Origin: Planctomycetaceae bacterium
GTDB lineage: Bacteria; Planctomycetota; Planctomycetia; Planctomycetales; Planctomycetaceae
Direction of reading: 5' to 3'
DNA: 64,000 nucleotides
Assembly (NCBI GenBank): GCA_021732995.1
Contig: JAKFWA010000099.1
Coordinates: 64,587 to 128,586 of the forward strand
Numbering within the stretch: position 1 is the first letter of the stretch; each line of letters opens with the position of its first letter. Position numbers and translations under genes: made by a program. A model generated the notes under the pieces. It was not told where the DNA came from, made no database searches, and was given only the letters and a program-made list of their open reading frames with translations. Positions 1-8,716 of this stretch are shown here, in pieces.

Positions 1-868
1 CCATGCGGACGGTGACGAATGGGACATCGGCTTCGATCAGGCGTCGGGCGAGGAGTAGCCTCTGGCCGAAAGTGTTGCGGCCATAGCGATCGCGGATGCG
101 GGGATCTTCGGTCTGAATGTTGAATGCCCGCCGCGCTCGGTCGCCGGTGATCAGGTCAAACGCCTGCTGGGAGAACTGGTCGATGGCTGCTGCCGCGCCT
201 GAGCGATCCACCACCTGCTGAGTTTGATTAAGGGATGATTGCAGGCCTCGGCGGTCCTTCAGGCGGTCTACGTTCAGTTTGTCGGACAGCGCCAGGTTGT
301 TGATAGCGAATGGTTCCTGGCTCGGGTCTGAGTCGACCGCAAAGAACTGATGCTGAGCTCCCAGCCAGTGCGGGCTGGAGTAGCCATGATGTCTCGGAAT
401 TGACACGTAACCCGGAATTCCCGAAGCGCCGACTCCCCGCATGCGCGAGATCACTGAGCCCATGCTGGGCATATCACCGATGCGAGAATTCGCCACGTTG
501 ATCAGGTCGTAGCCAGTTTCGACGATGTGCTCGGCGATGTGGCTGGCCTGCTCGTGATGAATCGAACGCACGACGGCGAGTCGATCCGCCATCGCGGCCA
601 GTTTTGGTAGTAGTTCGCAAAACTGCACGCCGGGCAGGGCCGTGTTGACCGCCCGGAATTCGCCCCGGTATTCGACTGGTGCATCGGGTTTCGGATCGAA
701 CGTCTCGAACTGCGAGGCACCTCCGCCCATTGTCACGAAAATCGCGGAAGTCGCTCGGGGTTGGTCTGGATTGGCGGTGGCTCGCGCGCCGAGCAAGTTG
801 GCGACGGACAGGCCGCCGACCGTCAGACTCATCGATTTCAGCAGGTTCCGTCGGGTGAGTTGCGGCAT
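1..868 (-). CDS. DUF1501 domain protein, C-terminus cut by window edge
   Basis: The reading frame is open from an ATG at 868 to the left edge, giving about 288 residues of a protein that normally runs to 400-480. The N-terminus, MPQLTRRNLLKSMSLTVGG, is a twin-arginine-like signal (TRRNLLKS) followed by a hydrophobic stretch, so export by Tat is likely. Family hallmarks follow: an IFVTMGGGASQFETFDPKP block and an LPGVQFCELLPKLA block. DUF1501 proteins are sulfatase/alkaline-phosphatase-fold relatives abundant in planctomycetes and usually paired with cytochrome-c DUF1549/DUF1553 proteins. Their substrate is unknown and no such partner is visible here. A GGGAG ribosome site lies 9 nt before the ATG. 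The small gene at 885-1190 is just upstream on the same strand, 16 nt away, so the two are probably co-transcribed. Confidence 0.9.
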   Translation of the reverse strand, partial: MPQLTRRNLLKSMSLTVGGLSVANLLGARATANPDQPRATSAIFVTMGGGASQFETFDPKPDAPVEYRGEFRAVNTALPGVQFCELLPKLAAMADRLAVVRSIHHEQASHIAEHIVETGYDLINVANSRIGDMPSMGSVISRMRGVGASGIPGYVSIPRHHGYSSPHWLGAQHQFFAVDSDPSQEPFAINNLALSDKLNVDRLKDRRGLQSSLNQTQQVVDRSGAAAAIDQFSQQAFDLITGDRARRAFNIQTEDPRIRDRYGRNTFGQRLLLARRLIEADVPFVTVRM

Positions 869-884
869 TTAATCCCACTCCCGT

Positions 885-1190
885 TCAGACGGTGAAACTG
901 AGCTTGTTGGAGACCTCAACCAGCTTGCTGGCCGTGAAGTTGCCGGCCGTGTCTTTGGCGTAGCCTTCGTACTTAAACATCTTCAAGACGGCTTCGTACT
1001 GTCCGGGAGTGTTGTGTTCGTGTGTGTATTCGTTGTTTGCGCGAGCCGGGACGGTGGCAACAACCTGGCCGTTGCGGGTGATCTCCCAGACAAGCTGCGA
1101 GCCCCAGTCGTTGGTGACTTTGCTGCGGCTCAAACGCCGACCCTCGACGCGAATCTCGGCCTTGGGCGTACCTTCAAAACGCTGGTCCAT
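885..1190 (-). CDS. Small beta-rich hypothetical protein (Ig/PKD-like)
   Basis: This is a 101-residue protein without signal peptide or membrane segment. Alternating hydrophobic strands (SQLVWEITRNGQVVATVPA, then GQYEAVLKMFKYEGY and SKLVEVSNKLSFTV) suggest a small beta sandwich resembling Ig- or PKD-type modules. It could also be the free-standing C-terminal domain of a larger secreted protein. It lies 16 nt upstream of the DUF1501 gene on the same strand and about 120 nt downstream of scpB. A role alongside DUF1501 is inferred from this spacing alone. A perfect inverted repeat abuts its start codon. I do not recognise a named family. Confidence 0.7.
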   Translation of the reverse strand: MDQRFEGTPKAEIRVEGRRLSRSKVTNDWGSQLVWEITRNGQVVATVPARANNEYTHEHNTPGQYEAVLKMFKYEGYAKDTAGNFTASKLVEVSNKLSFTV

Positions 1191-1208
1191 AATGAGAGCC
1201 CTCTCATT
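1191..1208 (-). promoter_or_regulatory. Perfect inverted repeat touching a start codon
   Basis: Two 8-nt arms (AATGAGAG and CTCTCATT) separated by 2 nt lie immediately upstream of the ATG at 1190. The likely ribosome-binding sequence GAGAGGG sits inside the repeat, 8 nt before the ATG. As RNA it could form a 7-bp stem with a GGGC loop, hiding part of the ribosome site. As DNA it could be an operator. Either function is inference. Confidence 0.4.
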
Positions 1209-1309
1209 CCACGGATCGACAATGCGAGACGAAAACTCATCAAAGATCGTCTATCTGAGCACGGCGCGGCGCGCAATCCAAGTGCAATTCTTGAGAACGG
1301 CGGTCGTGG

Positions 1310-2134
1310 CTACTTGAAGAGCAGGTCTTCCGCTTGAGGCAGTTCATCCAGATTGCCGAGGCCGAAGACGGAGAGGAAGCGGCGCGTTGTCCGGTAACGG
1401 ACTAGCTTGCGGTCAGTGGGGTCGCGTTCGAGCGAGATCAATTCGCGTCGCAGCAGTTGGCGGAGCACGGGGGCGGCGTTCGATTTGCCGAGTTCTTCAA
1501 TCTGGGCGGGCGTGATGGGCTGCCGATACGCGACCAGTGCCAGCACTTCCAGTACGTCTTGCGACAGCCGTACTTCGCGCGGGCCGATGCCGTAGACTCG
1601 GTTTCGCAGACGCTGAAATTCTTCATGCAGGACCAGTCGGTAACCGCCTTCGCCGAGCCGAATTTCATACGGGCGGCATTCGTCGAGGTATTGATGATTG
1701 AGTTCGTCGATCATCTGCTCGACATAGTCCAGGTCGGCGTCGCCCTTCAGGACGTAGCACAGCTTCTTGGCCGTCAGCGGCTGACCACCGACGAAGATGG
1801 CAGCTTCGATCACTTGCCGAGGCGTTACGCGAGCGGGCAGCGGATCGTCTTCTGGCTCTTCTGAAACTTCAGTTTCGGCTGCTGTAGCTTCTTGAGGTGC
1901 AGTCTCTGAGTCTGCGTCATCTTCGGCTTCAGCTTCGTCGACAACACCATTTTCGCTCTCTTCGGACGCAGCCTCCACTGGCTGGCCGATTTCCCATTCG
2001 ACGGCGTCATTGGCTTCGAGCGCACGCAGATAGGCCTGCTCGATATCCAGTCCGGACCAGTCGCCGTCCGAGCTTTCTTCGCTGCTCGGCGAGTTCACGG
2101 CATCAGGTAGTTCGTCGTCGTTCGCGGGACTCAT
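1310..2134 (-). CDS. scpB: Segregation and condensation protein B
   Basis: ScpB binds ScpA and the SMC ATPase to form the bacterial condensin that compacts and segregates chromosomes. The C-terminal about 170 residues carry the two winged-helix domains typical of the family, including RQVIEAAIFVGGQPLTAKKL at the start, the LRLSQ/VLEVLALVAYRQPITPAQIE region and the closing RYRTTRRFLSVFGLGNLDEL. The first about 100 residues are a very acidic, low-complexity extension rich in Glu, Asp and Ala, longer than in most ScpB proteins. The start lies 14 nt after the stop of the upstream MMPL gene, so the two probably share a transcript. No scpA or smc gene is in the window. Confidence 0.93.
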   Translation of the reverse strand: MSPANDDELPDAVNSPSSEESSDGDWSGLDIEQAYLRALEANDAVEWEIGQPVEAASEESENGVVDEAEAEDDADSETAPQEATAAETEVSEEPEDDPLPARVTPRQVIEAAIFVGGQPLTAKKLCYVLKGDADLDYVEQMIDELNHQYLDECRPYEIRLGEGGYRLVLHEEFQRLRNRVYGIGPREVRLSQDVLEVLALVAYRQPITPAQIEELGKSNAAPVLRQLLRRELISLERDPTDRKLVRYRTTRRFLSVFGLGNLDELPQAEDLLFK

Positions 2135-2148
2135 CCTGAGTCACTCCT

Positions 2149-5100
2149 CTACGCCTGCAGCTCACCTTCGACAGGCATTCCATCCGTGGAAGGCACTCGT
2201 CCGCGGACCATCGTGAGTAGGGCCGGCAACACCACCAGGGCGATATACAGCGTGCCGGCCAGGCCGATCGAGAGCACGAAGCCCAGGCTGTAAAGCCCGC
2301 GATGGGCGGACACCATCATGCTGCCAAAGCCGACGATCGAAGTGGTGGTTGTGAGCACGGTGCCGTTGAATGTGCTGCCGGACATCTCGTAACGACCGCG
2401 ATGGTGCGTGAAGTCGTGCACCACATGCACTCCGACGTCCACGCCGATACCAAGGATCAGCGGCAAGACAATCAGGTTCGCGGCGTTCAGGTCAACGTGC
2501 CACAGAGCCATCAGGCCATACATCATGACCGCGCCCAGAATGGGCGGGCTCATCGCGAGGAGAGTCATCTGCAGGCAACGCCAATCGAGGATTGCCACCA
2601 GTGGGAGCCAGAGGGCTCCGAAAGACAGCCACAGGATGGGCCAGTTGACCGCACCCTGCATCCAGTTTTGAGCGATGCCAATGCAGCCCACGATGATCAA
2701 CGTGGGAATCAAGGCTTGCAGCGCCAGTCGATGGCCGAGGAAGTCCATGATGAGCACCATTGCCACGGCCACGAAGGCGTAGACGGCCGCCTTAAGGAAA
2801 CTGTTGGCGAACTGCTCGGAAGCTTCCAGGTTCTGTAATGGTGTGCCCGTGGCTTCCGGGTCGACCGTGCGCACATCGTCCACGAATTCTTTGAGTGGCC
2901 CCGGTTCCCAGATGGAGTTTTTGGGATAGATCTGCACCAGCCATTTGCCATCCTGGCTGACGTAGCGCGAGGTCAGCTCCTGCGGAAAGTCGTCCAGCGT
3001 GATCGGGTCAGGGTTGGCGGCGGACTTCAAGGCGTTTAACTGGCCCAGCAACGACGCGACCATGCCGTGCTGGTAGCCGGTCAGCAGTTCGGACTGTTGC
3101 TGTAGTTCCAGTTGATCGAGCACGTCCAGAACTCGATCGAATCCTACCGCAGCTTCTTTGGCCAGCGGATGATCCACGGCCGAAAGTGTCTTGTGGAGTT
3201 GCTCCAGAGTTTCACCGACAAGCTGTGGGTTGACCGGAGCGGTCGGCGGCGGTTGCTCGGGCAAGTGAGCCAGCAGCGACTGATACGCCTGCACGAGCAA
3301 CACCAGCTTGTCTGGCGCACTGGCTGGCAGCCGCGAACCCAGTTCCTCGACGTGATGCACGGTGGGCAGCGCGAGGAACTTTTTCTTCAGCTCACGGGCA
3401 TGTTCGGCGGAATCCGCGAGTGATACAGCGAAGAGCAACGAACCTTGGCCGACTCCCTGATGCTTTTCAGCTTCGCGGAAGATGCGTTTCTGGACCTCGA
3501 CCGATTCCAGACCATCCGCCTGCAGGTTCAGCAGATTGTAGTCGTACTTCACTCGAAACTTGAGTTTGCCGTTGTCGTTTTCAAACGCACAGGCGCCGAT
3601 GGCGACTACGACGGCTGTCGACAGGACGGCGATAATCAGCGGGTTGCGGCTGACGAACTTGCGCCAGGCCGTGCCTTCAAACTGCTCGGGCAACTTGGTG
3701 ACTTCCGTGTTGCGGTCGGCAACGGCAATCAGGGCTGGCAAGACGATGAAATTGGCGACGAGACACAGCAGCACGCCGCCACCGCCGATGATGCCCAACT
3801 CGGCGACACCGAGGAAGTCGGTGAAGCAGGCACAGAAGAAGGCCAGCGAGGTCGTAATGGCCACGGTCACGATGCCGAGCCCGACGTTCGCCGCGCTGTC
3901 GCCGACGGCTTCCAAGAGACTCATGCCACGATGGCGGCCTTCGAGGTAATGCGCGAGGAACACGATCGCATAGTCGATGCCCAGGCCGAACAGAATCGCG
4001 GCGAATGAGACCGACAAGATGTTGAGATGTCCCACCACAGCAGTGGTGAAACCGAATGACCAACAAGTCCCGACAACCAGCATCAGCATCGCCAGAAAGG
4101 GGTGCTTGTAGCCGCGGAAGCCGATCACCAGCAGCAGCCAGCAGCCGAAGAACGACAGCACCGAGGCAATCGTCATGTCGTACTGCGTGTCCCGCATTTC
4201 GTCGCTTTCCAGCACCGGAATGCCGGTCAGGCCGATCTCGGTGCCAGGGAACTTCGTGCGGACCTCGGAAATGATCGTCCGGGCCTTTTCAATCGACAGG
4301 TTGGCTCCCGTGAAGCCTTGATCCTTTTCCAGCGGCCGGGCTTTGATGAAACCCATCGTGCCGGCATCGTTCATCAGGTAGACGGTGCCTTCCGCAGCTC
4401 GGCGGAACTCGGGATCGACCTGCAGCACTTCAGGCCACGGATTGGTGAATTCTTGCGTGGTGACGAATTTCTCAAGGCTCTTTGATAGCAGATTGAGCTG
4501 CAGCAGACTGCCGCCAAACTGCTGCTGACCGATTGGGTTGGCGGGATCGTCCTTCATCAGACGCGTGCCATCGCCCAGTTGATCCATCAGCCCTTGCGAC
4601 AGGTTGCCGAGCCGCAACAACTTCCAGCCGTTATTCAGGATCGGCTGAAACGCCTGTAGATGCTGCAAGCCCTTTTCGAGCTGGTCTGGAGTCAGGTACT
4701 GCAGACCCTTCTTGCGCAGCGGGCCGGGGTCGATCTTGTAGAGCACCTGGTCGAAGAGTTTGGGTTCCGCCTTCAGTCGCGTGCCTAACTCTTCGACGAC
4801 TTCTTTAATGCGGTCCGGCTGATCGGCTTCGACGACCACTACCATGTCCGAGCTGTCGCCGAAGCTGTCGATGTACGCCAGCCAGCGGCGGTGGAACTCG
4901 GCGGATGGATCAATCAGATCGGCGCGGTCGGTTTTGAATTCCAGCCACAACCCGGCCGCAGCCATACTGAGCACAGACGCCAGAATGGCGAACCCGAGTG
5001 CCAGCCTGGGCTTCGAGGCGCACGCCAGCGAAACTGAGCGCAGGAAGTGCTCCATATCGAAGTCAAGGCGGCTGGCTTGTGAGTCGCGTCCCTGCTGCAT
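2149..5100 (-). CDS. MMPL/RND-family transporter (HpnN-like)
   Basis: A 983-residue inner-membrane protein with the duplicated RND/MMPL plan. One N-terminal helix (around 34-56) is followed by a large periplasmic domain, then a five-helix bundle near residues 310-470, a second periplasmic domain and a second helix bundle in the last 200 residues. The FGLGIDYAIVFLAHYLEGRH and LILGIGVDVGVHVVHDFTHH segments are the paired family motifs with the conserved acidic residue used for proton coupling. MMPL proteins export lipids and hydrophobic compounds; the closest resemblance is to HpnN-type hopanoid transporters, but no hopanoid genes are nearby, so the substrate is open. The ATG at 5100 was kept; another in-frame Met lies 15 codons later. 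It heads an apparent operon with scpB. Confidence 0.88.
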   Translation of the reverse strand: MQQGRDSQASRLDFDMEHFLRSVSLACASKPRLALGFAILASVLSMAAAGLWLEFKTDRADLIDPSAEFHRRWLAYIDSFGDSSDMVVVVEADQPDRIKEVVEELGTRLKAEPKLFDQVLYKIDPGPLRKKGLQYLTPDQLEKGLQHLQAFQPILNNGWKLLRLGNLSQGLMDQLGDGTRLMKDDPANPIGQQQFGGSLLQLNLLSKSLEKFVTTQEFTNPWPEVLQVDPEFRRAAEGTVYLMNDAGTMGFIKARPLEKDQGFTGANLSIEKARTIISEVRTKFPGTEIGLTGIPVLESDEMRDTQYDMTIASVLSFFGCWLLLVIGFRGYKHPFLAMLMLVVGTCWSFGFTTAVVGHLNILSVSFAAILFGLGIDYAIVFLAHYLEGRHRGMSLLEAVGDSAANVGLGIVTVAITTSLAFFCACFTDFLGVAELGIIGGGGVLLCLVANFIVLPALIAVADRNTEVTKLPEQFEGTAWRKFVSRNPLIIAVLSTAVVVAIGACAFENDNGKLKFRVKYDYNLLNLQADGLESVEVQKRIFREAEKHQGVGQGSLLFAVSLADSAEHARELKKKFLALPTVHHVEELGSRLPASAPDKLVLLVQAYQSLLAHLPEQPPPTAPVNPQLVGETLEQLHKTLSAVDHPLAKEAAVGFDRVLDVLDQLELQQQSELLTGYQHGMVASLLGQLNALKSAANPDPITLDDFPQELTSRYVSQDGKWLVQIYPKNSIWEPGPLKEFVDDVRTVDPEATGTPLQNLEASEQFANSFLKAAVYAFVAVAMVLIMDFLGHRLALQALIPTLIIVGCIGIAQNWMQGAVNWPILWLSFGALWLPLVAILDWRCLQMTLLAMSPPILGAVMMYGLMALWHVDLNAANLIVLPLILGIGVDVGVHVVHDFTHHRGRYEMSGSTFNGTVLTTTTSIVGFGSMMVSAHRGLYSLGFVLSIGLAGTLYIALVVLPALLTMVRGRVPSTDGMPVEGELQA

Positions 5101-5347
5101 CCGGCTGAAACCTGCTGGAGATCAAAAGAGGATCCGGCATCCGGGTCCAAGTCCTTGTAGTTTGGCAAGATAGTCAAGTTGTTGGGAATGCCGCTAACCC
5201 AGTTTTCCGCCGAGAGAATAGGTGCTCACCTGCATGAGTAAGTTCTCATGGATTCGACGCCATCTGTGCCCGGGAGTCATGCACGACCGGGCGGAATCTG
5301 TCACACTGATGTCGATCGTTATCTACTGTCCTTGATTGAGCTTAGAC

Positions 5348-5803
5348 ATGACCGAAGCAGACTTCATCGCCGCCTTTGAATCCGATTTTCCGTACGAGAA
5401 CCCGGAGCTGGCCCGCTCGCTGATTCAGCAGGCGGTTGCGTGCTCGCCGAACGCGGCTTTCTTCATCGCCCTGAAACTGGTCCGGCCGCCGCAGGAACGC
5501 CGTGTCGCCGCGACAAGGCGCCTGGAACTGCTGTCCGTGCTGCGGTCTCAGTTGAAGCACCCGCTGGCGTCGCTGGTACTGGGTGTCGCTGAACGGATCA
5601 TTTATGGCCAGCGTCTGCACCCGGATGAAGTCTGTCGACACATCTATGAAGTAGCCGCGTTTCCGGGTGAGTACGCCGCGTTGAACATTGTGTTCCTGTC
5701 GTCGGAAGAAATGAACGACATCGTCAACACGATCTACGACATGACGATTGCGGGCTGGCAGACCGACGAGAAACTGGAAGCCGCCTTCGGGATGGAAGAA
5801 TGA
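5348..5803 (+). CDS. Helical hypothetical protein
   Basis: A soluble protein of about 151 residues predicted to be nearly all alpha-helical, without signal peptide, cysteine pairs or recognisable catalytic motif. I do not recognise the family. The ATG at 5348 (MTEADFIAAFESDFPY) is preferred over a TTG four codons upstream because no ribosome site supports either strongly and ATG is the commoner start. Its stop overlaps the start of the CehA-like hydrolase by 4 nt, so the two are translationally coupled. The gene is divergent from the MMPL gene, sharing a 247-nt spacer. Confidence 0.75.
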   Translation: MTEADFIAAFESDFPYENPELARSLIQQAVACSPNAAFFIALKLVRPPQERRVAATRRLELLSVLRSQLKHPLASLVLGVAERIIYGQRLHPDEVCRHIYEVAAFPGEYAALNIVFLSSEEMNDIVNTIYDMTIAGWQTDEKLEAAFGMEE

Positions 5804-7938
5804 AAACTCCGCGTCTGCTTGCTCTGTTGTGCACGACCTTGGGGCTGGTCGTCGGGGGGATCTTTTGCCGGATGAGTTCGGCGGCTGACTCGGATGAGTT
5901 GAGCAAGGTCTGGGTTCATCTCCGCAACAGTGAGCGTCGCGAGTGGACCGAGTTCCCCGAGCAGTCCGACGGTGTGTTGCTCGAACGGCAATTTCAGGCT
6001 GCGAAGAATTCCATCGAAGCCACCCTGAGCCTGCAGCAATACGACGTGAAGCAGGTGTGGCGCGTCAGCGTGAACGGTAAGTCGCTGGGCGAACTGGTCC
6101 GCGACGAGAACCACATGCGGAGTTACTTCGCGGTGCCCGCCGGATTGCTCAAGGACGGCGAGAACGAGCTGCGCATCGAACCCGCATCCCGAGCCGCTAA
6201 AGATACGGATGACATTCGTGTCGGACGCATTCGCATCGAACTGCAACCATTGAACAGCCTGCTGCGGGCTTGCCGACTTACTGTCAAGGTTCTCGACGAA
6301 GCGTATTCGCCAATCCCGGCTCGGATCACGATTCTGGATGCGTCAGCACCCGAGTATGGCGGCTGCCTGCAGACCGTGGGGGCGGAGTCGGACGACGAGA
6401 TTGCCGTGCGCCCGGGGACAGTTTTCACCGCGAATGGTAAAGCGGTGATCGGGCTTCCGAAGGGTGAATTCACGCTGCTTGCCAGCCGCGGGTTCGAGTA
6501 TTCGCTTTGTAAAGCGGACATTAAGAACTCGGGTTCCGCGGACATCGAGGTCATGCTGCCCATTGACCGTCAGGTGAATACGCTGGGATATGTCGCCTGC
6601 GACACGCACGTGCATACGCTGACTCATTCCGGGCACGGAGATGCGACCATCAAAGAGCGGCTGATCACGCTGGCGGGCGAGGGGATCGAGCTGCCGATTG
6701 CGACGGATCACAACAAGCACATTGATTTCGCACCGATTGCTGAGGAACTCAAGCTGCGGCGCTACATGACGCCGGTTGTCGGCAACGAGGTCACCACCAG
6801 CGTCGGGCACTTCAACATCTTCCCAATTCAAGCTGGCGCGCGAGTTGTCGACCACAAACGTAGCGATTGGGGCGGAATCTTCCGTGAGATCTATCAGACT
6901 CCAGGCGTGGGTGTCGCGGTCCTGAATCATGCCCGCGACTTGCATAGCGGCGTGCGACCTTTTGGCCCGAAGCTGCATAACGCCGTCATTGGCGAGAACA
7001 TCGCGGGCTGGCCGATGTATTTCAACGCGATGGAAGTCGTGAATTCCGGGGCGACTCAGAACGATCCGTTGCGGCTGTTTCATGACTGGATGGCGACGCT
7101 CAATCGCGGCCTCTCTGTGACGCCGATCGGTTCGAGTGACTCGCACGACGTTGCCCGACACTTTGTCGGTCAGGCGCGGACTTACATCCGTTGCGATGAT
7201 GAAGACGCCAGCAAGATTGACGTTAAGGCAGCGGTAGAGAGCGTGCAGCGTGGGCGTGTGCTGGTGAGCTACGGGTTACTCGCGGACATCTGGGTTGACG
7301 ACAAGTTTCAATCCGGCGATCTCGCGACGGGCCTGTCGGACCAAGTGAGAGTCCGGGCGGAAGTTTGCGCTCCCCATTGGAGCCATGCTGATGAGGTACA
7401 GCTCTTTGCGAATGGACGTCTGATTGAGTCGGTTTCAATAGACTTCAAGCCCCCGAAGGACCCAAAGGCTCGCGATCGCCAGTTCGTCTGGAAGCATGAG
7501 TGGGTGTTGCCTCGACCGTCTCACGACCAGCATCTCGTCGTGATTGCGACAGGCCCGGGAATCGCTGGCTCGTTCTGGAAGACGGCCAAGCCTTATCAGG
7601 CGACATCGCCGGATTGGACGTCGCGAGTGATTGGTTGCAGCGGTGCCGTGTGGCTGGACGGCGATGGCAACCAGCATAAGTCAGCGGCACGAGAATACGC
7701 GGAGCGGCTCGTTGAGTTGTCCGGCAAGGACGGTCTCAAGCTGCTGAAGAGTCTGAGCAAGTTCGACTCGGCCGTCGCCAGCCAAACCGCTCATGTGTAT
7801 CAGGCGGCGGGCGGTTCACTGAAGTCGGCTGAATTTCAAGCGGCTCTACAGTCCGCACCTGAGCACGTCCGGGAAGGCATTCAGGCTTATCTTGAAGCCG
7901 TGCGGGAATCCGAGGTGGCGCGGGCTGAGTCGCCCTGA
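5800..7938 (+). CDS. CehA/McbA-family metallohydrolase (PHP fold), secreted
   Basis: A 712-residue protein. The N-terminal about 30 residues are a Sec-type signal peptide. A beta-sandwich, ligand-binding-like region follows, with a possible second small beta domain to about 250. The PHP-type metal-binding core begins at CDTHVHTLTHSGHGD and continues with ATDHN, VVGNEVTTSVGHFNIFP, LNHARD and GSSDSHDV, giving the His/Asp set expected for a multinuclear metal site. Named relatives are CehA and McbA, which hydrolyse carbaryl-type carbamate esters, but planctomycete members are numerous and their substrates unknown. It is probably periplasmic. The start overlaps the preceding small gene by 4 nt. 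A repeat hairpin lies 13 nt past its stop. Confidence 0.88.
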   Translation: MKTPRLLALLCTTLGLVVGGIFCRMSSAADSDELSKVWVHLRNSERREWTEFPEQSDGVLLERQFQAAKNSIEATLSLQQYDVKQVWRVSVNGKSLGELVRDENHMRSYFAVPAGLLKDGENELRIEPASRAAKDTDDIRVGRIRIELQPLNSLLRACRLTVKVLDEAYSPIPARITILDASAPEYGGCLQTVGAESDDEIAVRPGTVFTANGKAVIGLPKGEFTLLASRGFEYSLCKADIKNSGSADIEVMLPIDRQVNTLGYVACDTHVHTLTHSGHGDATIKERLITLAGEGIELPIATDHNKHIDFAPIAEELKLRRYMTPVVGNEVTTSVGHFNIFPIQAGARVVDHKRSDWGGIFREIYQTPGVGVAVLNHARDLHSGVRPFGPKLHNAVIGENIAGWPMYFNAMEVVNSGATQNDPLRLFHDWMATLNRGLSVTPIGSSDSHDVARHFVGQARTYIRCDDEDASKIDVKAAVESVQRGRVLVSYGLLADIWVDDKFQSGDLATGLSDQVRVRAEVCAPHWSHADEVQLFANGRLIESVSIDFKPPKDPKARDRQFVWKHEWVLPRPSHDQHLVVIATGPGIAGSFWKTAKPYQATSPDWTSRVIGCSGAVWLDGDGNQHKSAAREYAERLVELSGKDGLKLLKSLSKFDSAVASQTAHVYQAAGGSLKSAEFQAALQSAPEHVREGIQAYLEAVRESEVARAESP

Positions 7939-7951
7939 TAGGGTTGCAGGT

Positions 7952-7988
7952 CGGACAATCCTGTCCGAAAGCCGGACAGGATTGTCCG
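7952..7988. repeat. REP-like inverted repeat
   Basis: Two perfect 16-nt arms (CGGACAATCCTGTCCG at 7952-7967 and its complement at 7973-7988) flank a 5-nt loop. The hairpin follows the CehA-like gene and lacks a run of T, so it looks more like a dispersed palindromic element than an intrinsic terminator. I have an impression that similar sequences recur in planctomycete genomes; only this copy is visible here. Confidence 0.7.
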
Positions 7989-8011
7989 GCCTACTTGCCA
8001 GTCCAGTTCAG

Positions 8012-8716
8012 ATGGTTCACCCAGATCAATCCTCTCACGAACGGATTCTCGACGTGAGTGTATCGATCGATTTGTGTGAGACTCGACTACGCATTGCGGG
8101 GCGGGAGTTCAAACTAAACCTGCCGCGTCAGCCTGAGCGGATCATCGGTGCGGTGGCCCAGTTGGCCGACGCGGACCGATCCCAGACGGATCCGTATTGG
8201 GGCATCCTGTGGCCGTCGTGTTCCGTCATGGCAGAACTGCTGCTCAACACCGAATGGCCGCCGGGGCTGCGAGTTCTGGAACTCGGCTGCGGCAGTGGGT
8301 TGCTCGGCATTGCAGCGCTCATGAAGGGCATGCAGGTTACCTTCTCGGACATCGTCTCAGACGCTGTCGGTCTGGCAGTCGAAAACGCGGACCTCAATAG
8401 TTTTTCGAGCGTGCCGGGTCTGGTCTTCAACTGGCGACAAGCACCTGCGTTGACCTTCGATCTGATCCTCGCGAACGACGTACTCTACGCTTCCGAACTA
8501 CATGCGGCGTTGCTCAGCACAATCGAAATGATGCTCGCGCCCGGCGGTCAGTGCTGGATCGGTGATCCCGGTCGCACCGCTGCGAAGGACTTCATTCATC
8601 AGGCGTCCGATCACGGCCTCGGTGTCGGTTTTCGCGATGCCACCGGACGCATCGGACTGTTTCCCTCTGCTGGTGAGTTTCAAGTGATCGTGCTTACTCG
8701 CCCGGCGTCTGATTAG
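8012..8716 (+). CDS. Class I SAM-dependent methyltransferase (METTL21/Nnt1-like)
   Basis: About 234 residues when started at the ATG at 8012 (MVHPDQSSHERILDV). An upstream in-frame start at 7892 would overlap the previous gene and run through the palindromic repeat, so it was rejected. The SAM-binding motif I is LRVLELGCGSGLLGIAAL, followed by the acidic motif II (VTFSDIVSDA). A DPYWGILWPS segment before motif I and LILANDVLYASELH after it are typical of the methyltransferase-16 group, whose eukaryotic members methylate lysines of proteins. The bacterial substrate is unknown. Its last 23 nt overlap the convergent Rdx-like gene. Confidence 0.85.
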   Translation: MVHPDQSSHERILDVSVSIDLCETRLRIAGREFKLNLPRQPERIIGAVAQLADADRSQTDPYWGILWPSCSVMAELLLNTEWPPGLRVLELGCGSGLLGIAALMKGMQVTFSDIVSDAVGLAVENADLNSFSSVPGLVFNWRQAPALTFDLILANDVLYASELHAALLSTIEMMLAPGGQCWIGDPGRTAAKDFIHQASDHGLGVGFRDATGRIGLFPSAGEFQVIVLTRPASD

